From: UBA1858 sp964636225
GTDB taxonomy: Bacteria; Pseudomonadota; Gammaproteobacteria; UBA4575
NCBI GenBank assembly: GCA_964636225.1
Contig: CAZWQM010000002.1
Location: forward strand, 1-64,000
Direction of reading: 5' to 3'
Length of the DNA stretch: 64,000 nucleotides
Shown here: in pieces, positions 25,979 to 34,886 of the stretch
Layout: every line of letters begins with the position of its first letter
Numbering within the stretch: the stretch's first letter is position 1
Position numbers and translations under genes: made by a program
The notes under the pieces: generated by a model
The model's database searches: none
Seen by the model: only the letters and a program-made list of their open reading frames with translations
Told to the model about the DNA's origin: nothing

Positions 25979-27139
25979 TTAGATATGTAAGCCTATTGTG
26001 GTTAGTTTAGTCTGATAGGCAGTGGCGTTGTTTTTAATTTTATGCACGGTATTGTCAATCAGTCCAGAAGTTTTATATCTGGACAATGCCAGATAGCCGC
26101 CTGGTGTTTTGGTGTTGAATCCAACAATACCGCATATGGGTCTTTGATCTTTAAGCCAGAGACTTTTTGCATTTTCATCGCCCACACCAAAGTCCACTTC
26201 ATTAATATGCTCGACATCAATCATGTGTTCAAACATGCGTAGCATTAAAACTGCACCGACAGATTGTTGATGATAGTCCGAGTCATAATGCAATTTGTAA
26301 ATGGTTGCGCGGCCAGAGGAGACCAGCCAGACTTGTACGGCAACCGGTTTGTCATCCAGATAAAGCAGACCTAGACGCAAGCTGCCCGCCAGGGCGGCTT
26401 GACGAGTGACTCCCGGATCGTGCTCGGGAAATATTTCATCTTCTTTCCATGATCGATCGTGGATGGTTTTATAGTCAGCAATAGCCTGTTCAAGATCGCC
26501 AGATGTCAGCAATTCGAATCTCACGTTGTCAGATTTTTCCAGCTTGCGACTTTTGCGCATATAGGTTTTTCGAACCATAGAGGGACGTGAAGCAATAAAG
26601 TCTTCAAAGGTTGTGCCGCTCAGGTCTTCATACATATTCGGACGATAATTATAAGAATGTACACTCATGCCGCATTGCTTCATGGCATTAAAGACATGTG
26701 TGTAGATCTGTGAATCTTTATTCATGAAGTTAATATCAATCAGATTCCATCTGGGTTTTTCCTCATGGATAGACTGAATTAGCATCTGGATGATGTGTGC
26801 CTGATCGTCGCATGATTCATCAACGGCAGGTGCAAAATATATGGATTGATGGGCGGTCATGCTGGCAATGGTTTTGGCGCCGGAAAACAGTTTTTGTGAC
26901 AGAGATCCGTTCTGTCCTGCCGGAGAGCGCATAAAAATCATGCCGCGTGTTTTGGGCACATCTCCATTTTCTTCAACGCAGTAGATATGAACATGACTGT
27001 CCGCAGTGACAGTGTTTGTGGAGAAGTTTTCAAACCAGCTTTTGCCCAAATAAAAATTGTTTTTTTCAATGCCACTTAAAAAAGACAGGCTATGGCTGGG
27101 AAGTTCGGCAAAGCTGTTGTATACGGTAGATATTAGCAT
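25979..27139 (-). CDS. GNAT-type acetyltransferase, CelD/BioF2-like
   Basis: A 386-residue cytoplasmic protein with a tandem GNAT layout. The C-terminal half carries the acetyltransf_6 pattern: VRKTYMRKSRKLEK, a long helix region with YKTIHDRSWKEDE, LRLGLLYLDDKPVAVQVWL, and KLHYDSDYHQQSVGAVLMLRMFEHM, which covers the acyl-CoA-binding turn. ISEVDFGVGDE-like and LWLKDQRPICGIVGFN follow. Members of this family modify envelope polysaccharide or peptide precursors; here the substrate is unknown. It is the first gene of a two-gene unit with the NYN protein. Confidence 0.78.
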   Translation of the reverse strand: MLISTVYNSFAELPSHSLSFLSGIEKNNFYLGKSWFENFSTNTVTADSHVHIYCVEENGDVPKTRGMIFMRSPAGQNGSLSQKLFSGAKTIASMTAHQSIYFAPAVDESCDDQAHIIQMLIQSIHEEKPRWNLIDINFMNKDSQIYTHVFNAMKQCGMSVHSYNYRPNMYEDLSGTTFEDFIASRPSMVRKTYMRKSRKLEKSDNVRFELLTSGDLEQAIADYKTIHDRSWKEDEIFPEHDPGVTRQAALAGSLRLGLLYLDDKPVAVQVWLVSSGRATIYKLHYDSDYHQQSVGAVLMLRMFEHMIDVEHINEVDFGVGDENAKSLWLKDQRPICGIVGFNTKTPGGYLALSRYKTSGLIDNTVHKIKNNATAYQTKLTTIGLHI

Positions 27140-27221
27140 TTGTGATCATGGTTGAAATTTGACGTAACTCTAACAAAATACCGAAAGTCAAACTGAGATC
27201 CAATTCAGCTAATCACCTGTT

Positions 27222-28106
27222 TTATGATAAAAGCCTGTCTGCGGCTTCCTGATATTTTGCCTGTGTGTTGGTAATAATTTCATCAGGCAGTTGCGGTCCA
27301 GGTGCTTTCTTGTTCCAGTCCAGTGTTTCCAGATAATCACGTATATATTGTTTATCAAAACTGCTGGGGTTTTGTCCAGGTACATAGCTGTCGGCTGGCC
27401 AGAAGCGTGAAGAGTCCGGTGTAAGCACTTCATCAATTAATGTCAACACACCATTATCATCCAGACCAAATTCAAATTTTGTATCCGCAATCACAATACC
27501 TTTGCTTAATGCGTAGTCTGCCGCATTTTTATAAAGTGAAATACTGACATCGCGGACTTGCGTTGCAATGCTTTCACCGACAAGTGAAACGGTTTTATCA
27601 AAGGAAATATTTTCATCATGTTCGCCAGCCGCCGCTTTGGTGGAAGGCGTGAACAACGTTTCGGGTAGTTTTCCGGCCAATGGAATATTGGCCGGCAGGG
27701 CAATGCCGCAAACAGATTGACTGGCTTGATATTCTTTCCAGCCGGAACCGATTAGATAACCCCGGACAATGGCTTCTATGGGAAGCGCCTTGAGTCGTTT
27801 GACAATCATTGAGCGCCCCTCAGCCTGCTCTCTTTCTTCCCGAGTCAGGTTGAGATCATCCAGTGTCATGGTGCTGATCTGATTGGGTAGCGTGTGTCGA
27901 AAACGTTCAAACCAGAAGTTAGACACACGGGTAAGTAATGCCCCTTTATTGGGTATAGGGTTCGGCATGATGACATCAAATGCAGAAATTCTGTCCGTGG
28001 CTATCACCAGCATGTGATTCGCATCGATTTCGTAAATATCGCGCACTTTGCCTTTGTGTAGTAAAGGCAGGCTGGTGAAATGTGTTTCAAATACCGGTTT
28101 AGGCAT
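27222..28106 (-). CDS. purC: SAICAR synthetase
   Basis: A 294-residue ATP-dependent enzyme that attaches aspartate to CAIR in purine synthesis. Seen: LLHKGKVRDIYEID, VIATDRISAFDVIMPNPIPNKG, VRGYLIGSGWKEYQ, and the C-terminal IADTKFEFGLDDNG followed by LIDEVLTPDSSRFWPADSY. The length is that of the longer, yeast-like form rather than the 237-residue E. coli form. It diverges from purE across 169 bp, which should carry promoters for both. Confidence 0.97.
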   Translation of the reverse strand: MPKPVFETHFTSLPLLHKGKVRDIYEIDANHMLVIATDRISAFDVIMPNPIPNKGALLTRVSNFWFERFRHTLPNQISTMTLDDLNLTREEREQAEGRSMIVKRLKALPIEAIVRGYLIGSGWKEYQASQSVCGIALPANIPLAGKLPETLFTPSTKAAAGEHDENISFDKTVSLVGESIATQVRDVSISLYKNAADYALSKGIVIADTKFEFGLDDNGVLTLIDEVLTPDSSRFWPADSYVPGQNPSSFDKQYIRDYLETLDWNKKAPGPQLPDEIITNTQAKYQEAADRLLS

Positions 28107-28186
28107 GGCTCATCCTGAGTTAATCTTGTATTGATTCTGGAGACAAAGATGCAAATTGTAGTCACGCGGAGGTTTGCTGACTATGT

Positions 28187-28215
28187 TTGACCCTTATTGT
28201 ACGGTGATTTTTACT
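28187..28215 (+). promoter_or_regulatory. Candidate sigma70 promoter for purE-purK
   Basis: TTGACC at 28187-28192 and TTTACT at 28210-28215, separated by 17 bp, sit about 60 bp before the purE start in the purC/purE divergent region. The match is by eye. No PurR operator was recognised. Confidence 0.4.
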
Positions 28216-28275
28216 GGCGTTCACCGGTTAAAAAGGGGAAAATGTGCGTTTTTTCCTAACGGGACGGCATATTAA

Positions 28276-28761
28276 ATGGCTAAAGTTGGAATAATTATGG
28301 GCAGCGATAGTGACTGGAAAGTCATGCAACATGCTGCAAGTGTATTGGAACAGTTTGGTGTCGATCACGAATGCCGTGTTGTGTCTGCTCACAGAACGCC
28401 ACAATATTTATATGAGTATGCGGAAACGGCGAAACAGCGTGGACTGGCCTGTATTATTGCCGGTGCCGGAGGTGCCGCGCATTTGCCCGGGATGGCCGCC
28501 GCCATCAGTACAGTACCGGTGCTGGGTGTGCCGGTACAAAGTAAATATTTGAACGGCCAGGATTCACTTTTTTCTATTGTACAAATGCCCAAGGGCGTGC
28601 CCGTAGCCACATTTGCCATTGGCGAAGCAGGGGCCGCCAATGCGGCTTTGTTTGCCATTGCAATGCTGGCGAATAACGATGCAGCCTTAGCAGATAAATT
28701 AACTGCTTTTCGTGAAACTCAGCGTGATAACGTGTTGTCGAAAGAGCTACCTCCAAAGTAA
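28276..28761 (+). CDS. purE: N5-carboxyaminoimidazole ribonucleotide mutase
   Basis: A 161-residue class I PurE, which moves the carboxylate of N5-CAIR to C4 in purine synthesis. MGSDSDWKVMQHA (residues 8-20), VVSAHRTPQYLYEYA and IIAGAGGAAHLPGMAAA are the phosphate- and substrate-binding motifs. It is followed 9 bp later by purK, its pathway partner. Length and motifs are standard. Confidence 0.98.
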   Translation: MAKVGIIMGSDSDWKVMQHAASVLEQFGVDHECRVVSAHRTPQYLYEYAETAKQRGLACIIAGAGGAAHLPGMAAAISTVPVLGVPVQSKYLNGQDSLFSIVQMPKGVPVATFAIGEAGAANAALFAIAMLANNDAALADKLTAFRETQRDNVLSKELPPK

Positions 28762-28770
28762 TTTTTAATC

Positions 28771-29898
28771 ATGATTGAACCCGATTCTATACTTGGCATG
28801 CTGGGTGGCGGTCAATTGGGCCGTATGTTTGCACTGGCTGCTGCGCAAATGGGTTACAAGGTCTGGGTGTTTGACCCGAATGAACACAGCCCGGCCGGTG
28901 AAGTGGCCTGCCGCCATATACAAGCGGAATATGATGACTATGACGCACTTGCGGAATTTGGCAAAGGCTGTGCGGTGGTAACCACAGAGTTTGAAAATAT
29001 TCCTGCCAGTACCTTGGAATTTCTGCAGGATTTCTGCCAGGTTTGTCCCAATCCGAATGCCGTCTATGTCGCACAAAATCGTATTCGTGAAAAAACCTTT
29101 GTGAATAATTTAAATATCCCCACATCCAAATTCATTGCCGTGAATGCTGTCGAGGATTTGCAAACATCACAGCACATGAACTGGCCGTGCATTCTTAAAA
29201 CGGCAGAATTTGGTTACGATGGCAAAGGACAACAAGTCGTAGCTAGTATCAAAGAAGCGCAGCAGGCGTTTACTACTTTTGGTGGAATTCCCTGCATTCT
29301 GGAAGAACGAATTAAACTGCAATTTGAAATCTCGGTTGTGCTGGGACGCAACCTGCAGGGTGAGATATGTTTTTTCCCCAGTGCCAGAAATGAGCATAAA
29401 AACGGTATTCTGCATATCAGCAGTGTACCGGCCAATATTTCAGCCGAAATGCAGACCTATGCTTGCGAGCTTTCGCAACGTATTGCCGAAGCGCTGGATT
29501 ATGTGGGCATTATGACCGTTGAATATTTTGTCGATCAGGATCAGCAATTGCTGGTGAATGAAATCGCACCGCGAGTACACAATAGTGGCCACTACTCCAT
29601 GGATGCTTGTTATATTTCCCAGTTCGAGCAGCAGGTTCGAGTGATTTGTGGCTGGACTCCGGCGGATACGCAAAATCACACCGCAGTGGCTATGGTGAAT
29701 ATTCTGGGGGATGCCTGGAAAGATGGCGTATTTCCATCCGAAACGCTGTTTGATGACGTTAATATAAAAGTGCACTTATATGGTAAACAGGACGCCAAGC
29801 CCGGACGCAAAATGGGACACTTTAATGTACTGGCAGAAAACGTCACCGATGCTTATCAGCATGCACAGTGTGTGTATAAAAGTATGATGGGCGAATAA
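28771..29898 (+). CDS. purK: N5-carboxyaminoimidazole ribonucleotide synthase
   Basis: A 375-residue ATP-grasp enzyme that makes N5-CAIR from AIR, ATP and bicarbonate. N-terminal LGMLGGGQLGRMFALAAAQMG is the typical glycine-rich start, followed by VTTEFENIPA, the ATP-grasp LKTAEFGYDGKGQ, and EIAPRVHNSGHYSMDAC. It is 9 bp after purE and 5 bp before the acuI-like gene, so all three and the dead thioredoxin gene may form one transcript. Confidence 0.97.
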   Translation: MIEPDSILGMLGGGQLGRMFALAAAQMGYKVWVFDPNEHSPAGEVACRHIQAEYDDYDALAEFGKGCAVVTTEFENIPASTLEFLQDFCQVCPNPNAVYVAQNRIREKTFVNNLNIPTSKFIAVNAVEDLQTSQHMNWPCILKTAEFGYDGKGQQVVASIKEAQQAFTTFGGIPCILEERIKLQFEISVVLGRNLQGEICFFPSARNEHKNGILHISSVPANISAEMQTYACELSQRIAEALDYVGIMTVEYFVDQDQQLLVNEIAPRVHNSGHYSMDACYISQFEQQVRVICGWTPADTQNHTAVAMVNILGDAWKDGVFPSETLFDDVNIKVHLYGKQDAKPGRKMGHFNVLAENVTDAYQHAQCVYKSMMGE

Positions 29899-29903
29899 TA
29901 ACA

Positions 29904-30893
29904 ATGCAGGAAACATTTAAAGCTTTTCGTATTCATGCAGCAAAAGCATTTGAATGTGCGGGCATAGAATCGTTAACCATAAATGATTTATTACCCGGTG
30001 AAGTACTGGTGAAGGTTGAATACTCCAGTGTAAATTATAAAGATGCACTGGCCGGTACGGGCCGAGGTAAAATTTTACGCAAGTCTCCTTTAAATGGCGG
30101 AATTGATTTGGCCGGCGTGGTTGTCTCTTCTGACAGTGATCAATTCAAAGTGGGTCAATCAGTTTTAGCCAATGGCAGCGGCCTGAGTGAAGTGCATGAT
30201 GGTGGTTACAGTGAATATGCACGTTTGCCCGCCGACTGGTTGGTGCCAATGCCTAAAGGCCTGAATGCGAAGTCGGCCATGATGATTGGCACGGCCGGAT
30301 TCACTGCCGCGCAAGCCCTTCAACGTATGCAGGATAATCATCTCACACCTGAACATGGGCCGATTTTGGTAACAGGAGCCACGGGAGGTGTGGGCAGCTT
30401 TGCGGTACAGCTATTGAGCCAGTCGGGCTATGAAGTGGTGGCGATGACGCGCAAGAAAGATCAGCATGATTATCTGTATGCTCTTGGCGCGAACAGCATT
30501 GTGGATAATAGTGAAATCTGTGTGGATGATGTGGCGATGCATCAAGGTCGGTGGGGAGGTGCGATCGATAATCTTGGCGGGTATACACTGGCCTGGTTAA
30601 CTAAAACTGTTAAACCCTGGGGAGTGATTGCCAGCATCGGGATGGCCGGTGGCATAAACGTTGATACCACAACCATGCCGTTTATTCTTCGCGGTATTGC
30701 CTTATTGGGTGTTTCCTCTGCGAATTGTCCTCAAGTGTTACGCAAAAAAATATGGAATAAACTGGGAGCCGAATGGCTGCCCGGGCACTTGAATGATGTA
30801 TTTGCAGGTGAGTTCAGTCTGGAACAATTACCCGAGGCCTTTGATAATTTGCTTGATAGTAAAGTCTGCGGAAGGCAAATCGTATGTTTATAA
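29904..30893 (+). CDS. acuI: Zinc-free medium-chain reductase, AcuI/YhdH (acryloyl-CoA reductase) family
   Basis: A 329-residue NADPH-dependent medium-chain dehydrogenase/reductase. VEYSSVNYKDALAGTGRGKI near the N terminus, GIDLAGVV, MIGTAGFTAAQALQRM, and the nucleotide-binding VTGATGGVGSFAVQLLSQSGYEV are typical of YhdH/AcuI. The family detoxifies acryloyl-CoA, for example during DMSP breakdown, but no other DMSP gene is here. It overlaps the thioredoxin pseudogene by 10 bp. Confidence 0.88.
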   Translation: MQETFKAFRIHAAKAFECAGIESLTINDLLPGEVLVKVEYSSVNYKDALAGTGRGKILRKSPLNGGIDLAGVVVSSDSDQFKVGQSVLANGSGLSEVHDGGYSEYARLPADWLVPMPKGLNAKSAMMIGTAGFTAAQALQRMQDNHLTPEHGPILVTGATGGVGSFAVQLLSQSGYEVVAMTRKKDQHDYLYALGANSIVDNSEICVDDVAMHQGRWGGAIDNLGGYTLAWLTKTVKPWGVIASIGMAGGINVDTTTMPFILRGIALLGVSSANCPQVLRKKIWNKLGAEWLPGHLNDVFAGEFSLEQLPEAFDNLLDSKVCGRQIVCL

Positions 30894-31429
30894 ATGCAAT
30901 GAAGTGTCTGGCGCTGTGCCTGTTTCTGGTATTTTAAAATTTTTATGTAAGCCAGGCCCAGGCGAAATCTGTATCGTTTGCTTTGCCCGAATTTACCCAG
31001 CAGGAAGCGCAACGCTGGATTAATTCCAGTCCACTCAGTGTTAAAGATTTGTCCGGTAAATTGGTATTGATTGATATCTGGACTTACGGTTGCTGGAATT
31101 GTTATCGATCGATTCCCTGGTTAAATTCGTTGGAATAAAAATTTGATTCTGAAAAGTTTATGATTGTTGGAATTCATACACCTGAATTTGATCATGAAAC
31201 TGAGCGTGAAAAAGTAATCAAAAAGTGTGAGGAACTTGAAGTTGCTCATCCAGTGATGATGGACAATGACTTTGCCTACTGGAAAGCGCTGCGCAATCGT
31301 TACTGGCCCACGTTTTATATTGCGGATAAAAACGGCGTGGTGAGAGGAGTGTTTATTGGCGAAACTCACCAGGGCGATAAACGTGCCAAAGATATGGAAC
31401 AGCTGATTGAAAAATTAATCGCCAAGTAA
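30884..31429 (+). pseudogene. Secreted thioredoxin-like protein, two in-frame stops
   Basis: A single reading frame runs from the ATG at 30884 (GGAAGG 8 bp upstream, overlapping acuI) to a stop at 31429, but it is cut by TAA at 30935-30937 and TAA at 31136-31138. The pieces line up without any shift: a signal-peptide-like start (KCLALCLFLVF) ending in SQAQA, then VLIDIWTYGCWNCYRSIPWL with a CxxC active site, then FMIVGIHTPEFDHETE, and the cis-Pro region RYWPTFYIADKNG. This matches periplasmic redoxin/TlpA-like proteins of about 180 residues. The first stop falls within the signal peptide and the second after the active-site helix, so no functional exported protein should result, unless these are sequencing errors. 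Confidence 0.82.
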
Positions 31430-31444
31430 AATCAGAAAATCTGT

Positions 31445-32677
31445 TTAGCTGGCAAAGAAAACATAGGAAATGAATATCGCCATGCTGATGCCTGCAACAT
31501 CTGCCAGTAAGCTGCATACCATCGCATAACGAATTTTTGTAATGCCGACTACGCCACAGTAAACGGCTAGAACATAAAAAGTTGTTTCCGTGCTTCCCTG
31601 CATTACGGCGGCGACTTTAGCTGGAAATGAATCCACCCCTTGTGTTTGCATTACTTCAATCATGGCCGCACGTGCGCCACTGCCACTAAAAGGTTTCATC
31701 AGCGCTGTCGGTAGGGCCTGTATGAATCCTGTATCAATATGCACGGCCTGCAAGCCCGAGCTGATCATCGTCAACACACCATTAAGAATACCGCTGGCAC
31801 GAAGCAATGCAATCGCGAGCAGCATGGCGATTAAATAAGGGATCAATCCGATCGCAGTTTCAAAACCCTGTTTGGCACCGTCGATAAAGGCATCGTAAAC
31901 CGAAACTTTTTTTATCCACCCCGCGATTAAAAACAAACTAATAGTTCCAAATAAAATAAAGTTGGCAAACAGCTGTGCATGTTGACTCATTTCTTGTGCG
32001 GGTAAGGATATAAAATAAATGCCTAGTAATATCGGGATAGCGCTGAATGCCAGTAAATAGCTCAGCACCGTTTTATTCAGTAAAGGCAATTTTTGTATGT
32101 AAGCAACACTCAGGAATCCTGTAAGCGTAGAGGTGAAAGTAGCGATGAGAATCGGTACAAATACTTCGGTTGGATGAGAGGCACCTTGTTGTGCACGAAA
32201 TAAAAAAACTGTCACTGGAAGTACCGTCACTGAAGATGTGTTCAAAACCAGAAACAATATCTGCGCATTGGATAACGTATCTGCTTGCTTATTTAACTGT
32301 TGCAGATCTTTCATCGCTTTGATGCCAAGTGGCGTGGCTGCATTATCCAGACCTAGCGCATTGGCGCCCATGTTCATTGTTATCGAGGCAATGCTGGGAT
32401 GGTGAGCGGGTATGTCGGGCATCAGCCTGCGAAACAAAGGCCCCAGTATTCTTGCAATGAAATCCGCCAGTCCGGCTTGTTCGGCAATTTTGAAAAAACC
32501 TAACCAAACGGCCATTAAACCGACCAGGCCAATGGCAATTTCCACGCTTAATGCGGCGGTGTCAAAAATCGTCTTGATAGTGTGTGAAAAAATCTCGCTG
32601 TTGTTGAAGAAAACCAGCTGAACAAGGCAGGTTGCAAATGAAAGTACAATACAGCCGGACCAGAACCAACCCAGCAT
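31445..32677 (-). CDS. Nucleoside-recognition (Gate) membrane protein, SpmA-SpmB fusion
   Basis: A 410-residue inner-membrane protein with about ten helices and two Gate-type halves. The first half carries VEIAIGLVGLMAVWLGFFKIAEQAGL and MGANALGLDNAATPLGIKAM, as in SpmA. The second carries AKQGFETAIGLIPYLIAMLLAIALL and PFSGSGARAAMIEV, as in SpmB. In Bacillus the two halves are separate spore-maturation proteins; the fused form is widespread in non-sporulating proteobacteria with no settled function, perhaps transport. It starts 5 bp after the small membrane protein and is probably cotranscribed with it. Confidence 0.85.
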   Translation of the reverse strand: MLGWFWSGCIVLSFATCLVQLVFFNNSEIFSHTIKTIFDTAALSVEIAIGLVGLMAVWLGFFKIAEQAGLADFIARILGPLFRRLMPDIPAHHPSIASITMNMGANALGLDNAATPLGIKAMKDLQQLNKQADTLSNAQILFLVLNTSSVTVLPVTVFLFRAQQGASHPTEVFVPILIATFTSTLTGFLSVAYIQKLPLLNKTVLSYLLAFSAIPILLGIYFISLPAQEMSQHAQLFANFILFGTISLFLIAGWIKKVSVYDAFIDGAKQGFETAIGLIPYLIAMLLAIALLRASGILNGVLTMISSGLQAVHIDTGFIQALPTALMKPFSGSGARAAMIEVMQTQGVDSFPAKVAAVMQGSTETTFYVLAVYCGVVGITKIRYAMVCSLLADVAGISMAIFISYVFFAS

Positions 32678-32682
32678 TCAGC

Positions 32683-33000
32683 TTACTTGCCTATCATCAT
32701 AAAGAAAGGCATCCATTTGAGAATCATAAAGGCGGCCACACCCAGCTCTGCCCACATAATGGTTTTATATTTTTTACTTTCTTCACCGCTGGAGTCACTT
32801 GAGCGAATTTTGGACATTAGCGCATCAAAGAAAATGACCATAAGAATAATCGGGGCCGAGGCCGGGATTACCAGCGTAGTCATAACTTTATAACCTTCCA
32901 GTGATGCACCTGAGCCTGGTTCCGGGCTTAAAAAAGCGTTGATAATGCCCAAAGCCAACAAGCTTAGTCGCAGGAAACCTAATGAATGGAAAATGGTCAT
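32683..33000 (-). CDS. Small hypothetical membrane protein
   Basis: A 105-residue protein from the ATG at 33000 (MTIFHSLGFLRLSLLALG), with three predicted membrane helices and a charged Ser/Lys loop (SKIRSSDSSGEESKKYK) between helices two and three. The frame can be extended to 33096, but the added residues overlap the promoter region of the divergent cytochrome gene. I do not recognise a named family. The 5 bp spacing to the SpmAB-like gene suggests a partner role. Confidence 0.6.
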   Translation of the reverse strand: MTIFHSLGFLRLSLLALGIINAFLSPEPGSGASLEGYKVMTTLVIPASAPIILMVIFFDALMSKIRSSDSSGEESKKYKTIMWAELGVAAFMILKWMPFFMMIGK

Positions 33001-33110
33001 ATAGTTCGTGGTGAAGTTAAAAGCCACATTGTAACAGAGCCCGGTGAGGAACTTGTCAATCAAATTTCCGAGAAACATATGATGTATATCATGCAAACTG
33101 TCTATAGAGT

Positions 33111-33138
33111 TTGTCTATTGTGTCGATGATTGTACAAT
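33111..33138 (+). promoter_or_regulatory. Candidate sigma70 promoter for the cytochrome c gene
   Basis: TTGTCT at 33111-33116 and TACAAT at 33133-33138, 16 bp apart, lie about 50 bp before the cytochrome start. This is a by-eye match. Confidence 0.45.
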
Positions 33139-33186
33139 ACACGCGCTTTTTTGTTTGGAATCAATTTAGATACAGGAGTTATATTA

Positions 33187-33498
33187 ATGATGAAGTCAAT
33201 TATCTTAGGCTTGGCAGCAAGTGCTGCATTATTTGCGGTCACTGCAAATGCGGGTGATGTGGAAGCTGGAAAAGCGAAATCAGCTATGTGTGTAGCCTGC
33301 CATGGTGGAGCCGGTATCAGTGCTGCACCTATATGGCCTAACCTTGCAGGTCAGAAAGAGCAGTATCTTCTTGCCCAACTGCAGGCGTTTAAAGCCGGAA
33401 CCCGTCAAAATGCACAAATGGCGCCCATGGTGGCCGGTTTAAGCGATGACGATATGGCGAATCTTGCAGCTTATTACGCAAGCCTAGGTTGTCAGTAA
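33187..33498 (+). CDS. Periplasmic class I cytochrome c
   Basis: A 103-residue precursor: signal peptide of about 22 residues (ending VTANA), then GDVEAGKAKSAMCVACHGGAG with the haem-attachment motif C35-x-x-C38-H39. WPNLAGQKEQYLLAQLQAF follows, and a downstream Met (NAQMAPM) is a likely axial ligand. It belongs to the small mono-haem c553/c5-like carriers that shuttle electrons in the periplasm. The ATG at 33187 follows CAGGAG; the longer frame from 33130 would run through the promoter. Confidence 0.92.
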   Translation: MMKSIILGLAASAALFAVTANAGDVEAGKAKSAMCVACHGGAGISAAPIWPNLAGQKEQYLLAQLQAFKAGTRQNAQMAPMVAGLSDDDMANLAAYYASLGCQ

Positions 33499-33520
33499 AT
33501 CTAAAGCTAGACTGTTATGA

Positions 33521-33552
33521 AAAAGGCCGCTCAATCAGGACGGCCTTTTTTT
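33521..33552. terminator. Bidirectional terminator, cytochrome c / CopD-like gene
   Basis: AAAAAGGCCG and CGGCCTTTTT form a 10-bp stem with an 11-nt loop and T-runs on both strands, between the two convergent genes. Confidence 0.9.
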
Positions 33553-33579
33553 ATGGTAGCTGTAATTCCTGTGTATAAA

Positions 33580-34062
33580 CTACAAAGGAATATGCTCAAA
33601 CCCTATAGCGGCGATTAATGTCAGTAACCCAATCAACAAATTAAGTCCGACCAATTTGCGGATCTGGGCTAAATTTTTTCCGCCTTCTTGATAGTTTTCT
33701 TCACTAATCGCGCGGCGCAGTTTAAGAAACGGTGCAAAAAACACATGCAGGAAAATCAAAATCATAATAATGCCTAGTCCTTGCATCACATGAATGTACC
33801 AGGCGGTGCCTGCAAACCCGTTGAATACAGAAAAAATCATCCAGTAACCTGTTACTGGAATAATAATGACGGCCAGCCATACCCAGATAAAGAATTTAGT
33901 TAGTGTGCGTGACCACAATGAAAGACGTACTGCCGGCTCCAGTAATTTTGCCGCAACCGGTCTTAATGCCATGTATGCGAAAAACATTCCTCCCACCCAA
34001 ACAACGGCGGCAATGGCATGCAGGCTGATGGCGATGGGAAAGTAATATGGTTCTAAATTCAT
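33580..34062 (-). CDS. CopD-family membrane protein
   Basis: A 160-residue protein with four predicted helices. The first helix holds ISLHAIAAVVWVGGMFFAYMALRPVA, the His/Trp pattern of the CopD domain. A second His lies in YIHVMQGLGIIMILIFLHVFF. CopD proteins are linked to copper uptake, and short single-domain versions like this one are common but uncharacterised. A b-type haem or copper role is suggested only by the membrane histidines. Confidence 0.75.
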   Translation of the reverse strand: MNLEPYYFPIAISLHAIAAVVWVGGMFFAYMALRPVAAKLLEPAVRLSLWSRTLTKFFIWVWLAVIIIPVTGYWMIFSVFNGFAGTAWYIHVMQGLGIIMILIFLHVFFAPFLKLRRAISEENYQEGGKNLAQIRKLVGLNLLIGLLTLIAAIGFEHIPL

Positions 34063-34200
34063 AAAATCTGACTTTTTTATTTATTATCAATCACGTAGAT
34101 TATAAGTCAGATTAGACTTCGGTTTCACCCAAATTATAGTTTAGTGAATGCAAAACATATGGGCCTACGTTAAAGTAGTCGTTTTTTCAGGGTCGAAAAC

Positions 34201-34869
34201 ATGGAAAATTGGATTGCACCGTCAATACTTTCAGCAGACTTTGCACGATTAGGCGAAGAGGTCAATAACGTGCTTGCCGCTGGTGCAGATATCGTTCATT
34301 TCGACGTCATGGATAATCACTATGTGCCTAATTTAACTATCGGGCCACTCGTGTGTGAGGCATTGAGGAATCATGGTATCAAGGCTCCTATTGATGTTCA
34401 CTTGATGGTGTCTCCGGTGGATCGTCTGATCACTGATTTTGCCAAAGCCGGAGCCAGTTATATTACGTTCCATCCGGAAGCCAGTGATCATATTGATCGC
34501 AGTTTGCAATTGGTAAGAGACTCGGGATGTAAAAGTGGATTAGTGTTTAATCCTGCCACGCCACTGCACTATCTGGATCATGTTCTGGATAAAGTTGATA
34601 TGGTGCTACTGATGTCCGTGAATCCCGGATTTGGTGGTCAGGCGTTTATTGGATCGAGTCTGGAAAAATTGAAAGCTGCACGCAAGATAATTGATCGGTC
34701 CGGATTACCCATACGCCTGGAAATTGATGGCGGCGTTAAAGTGGATAATATTGGCAAAATTAAAGCGGCAGGAGCAGATACATTTGTGGCGGGTTCTGCA
34801 ATATTTAATACTGACGATTATCAAAAGACAATTTCAGACATGCGTGCTGAAATTGCAAAAGCCAGCTAG
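34201..34869 (+). CDS. rpe: Ribulose-phosphate 3-epimerase
   Basis: A 222-residue TIM-barrel enzyme interconverting ribulose-5-phosphate and xylulose-5-phosphate. IAPSILSADFARLGEEV, HFDVMDNHYVPNLTIGP, DVHLMV, MLLMSVNPGFGGQAFI and EIDGGVKVDNIGKI are all standard, including the metal-binding Asp/His residues. It precedes gph by 17 bp and leads into the trp genes, as in Pseudomonas. It feeds the pentose phosphate pathway together with tkt and rpiA elsewhere in the window. Confidence 0.98.
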   Translation: MENWIAPSILSADFARLGEEVNNVLAAGADIVHFDVMDNHYVPNLTIGPLVCEALRNHGIKAPIDVHLMVSPVDRLITDFAKAGASYITFHPEASDHIDRSLQLVRDSGCKSGLVFNPATPLHYLDHVLDKVDMVLLMSVNPGFGGQAFIGSSLEKLKAARKIIDRSGLPIRLEIDGGVKVDNIGKIKAAGADTFVAGSAIFNTDDYQKTISDMRAEIAKAS

Positions 34870-34886
34870 TACTGCAGGGTTTTACA

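Noticed and set aside
30884..31429. Frameshift explanation for the broken thioredoxin gene.
   Set aside because: All three parts read in the same frame; only two TAA codons interrupt it.
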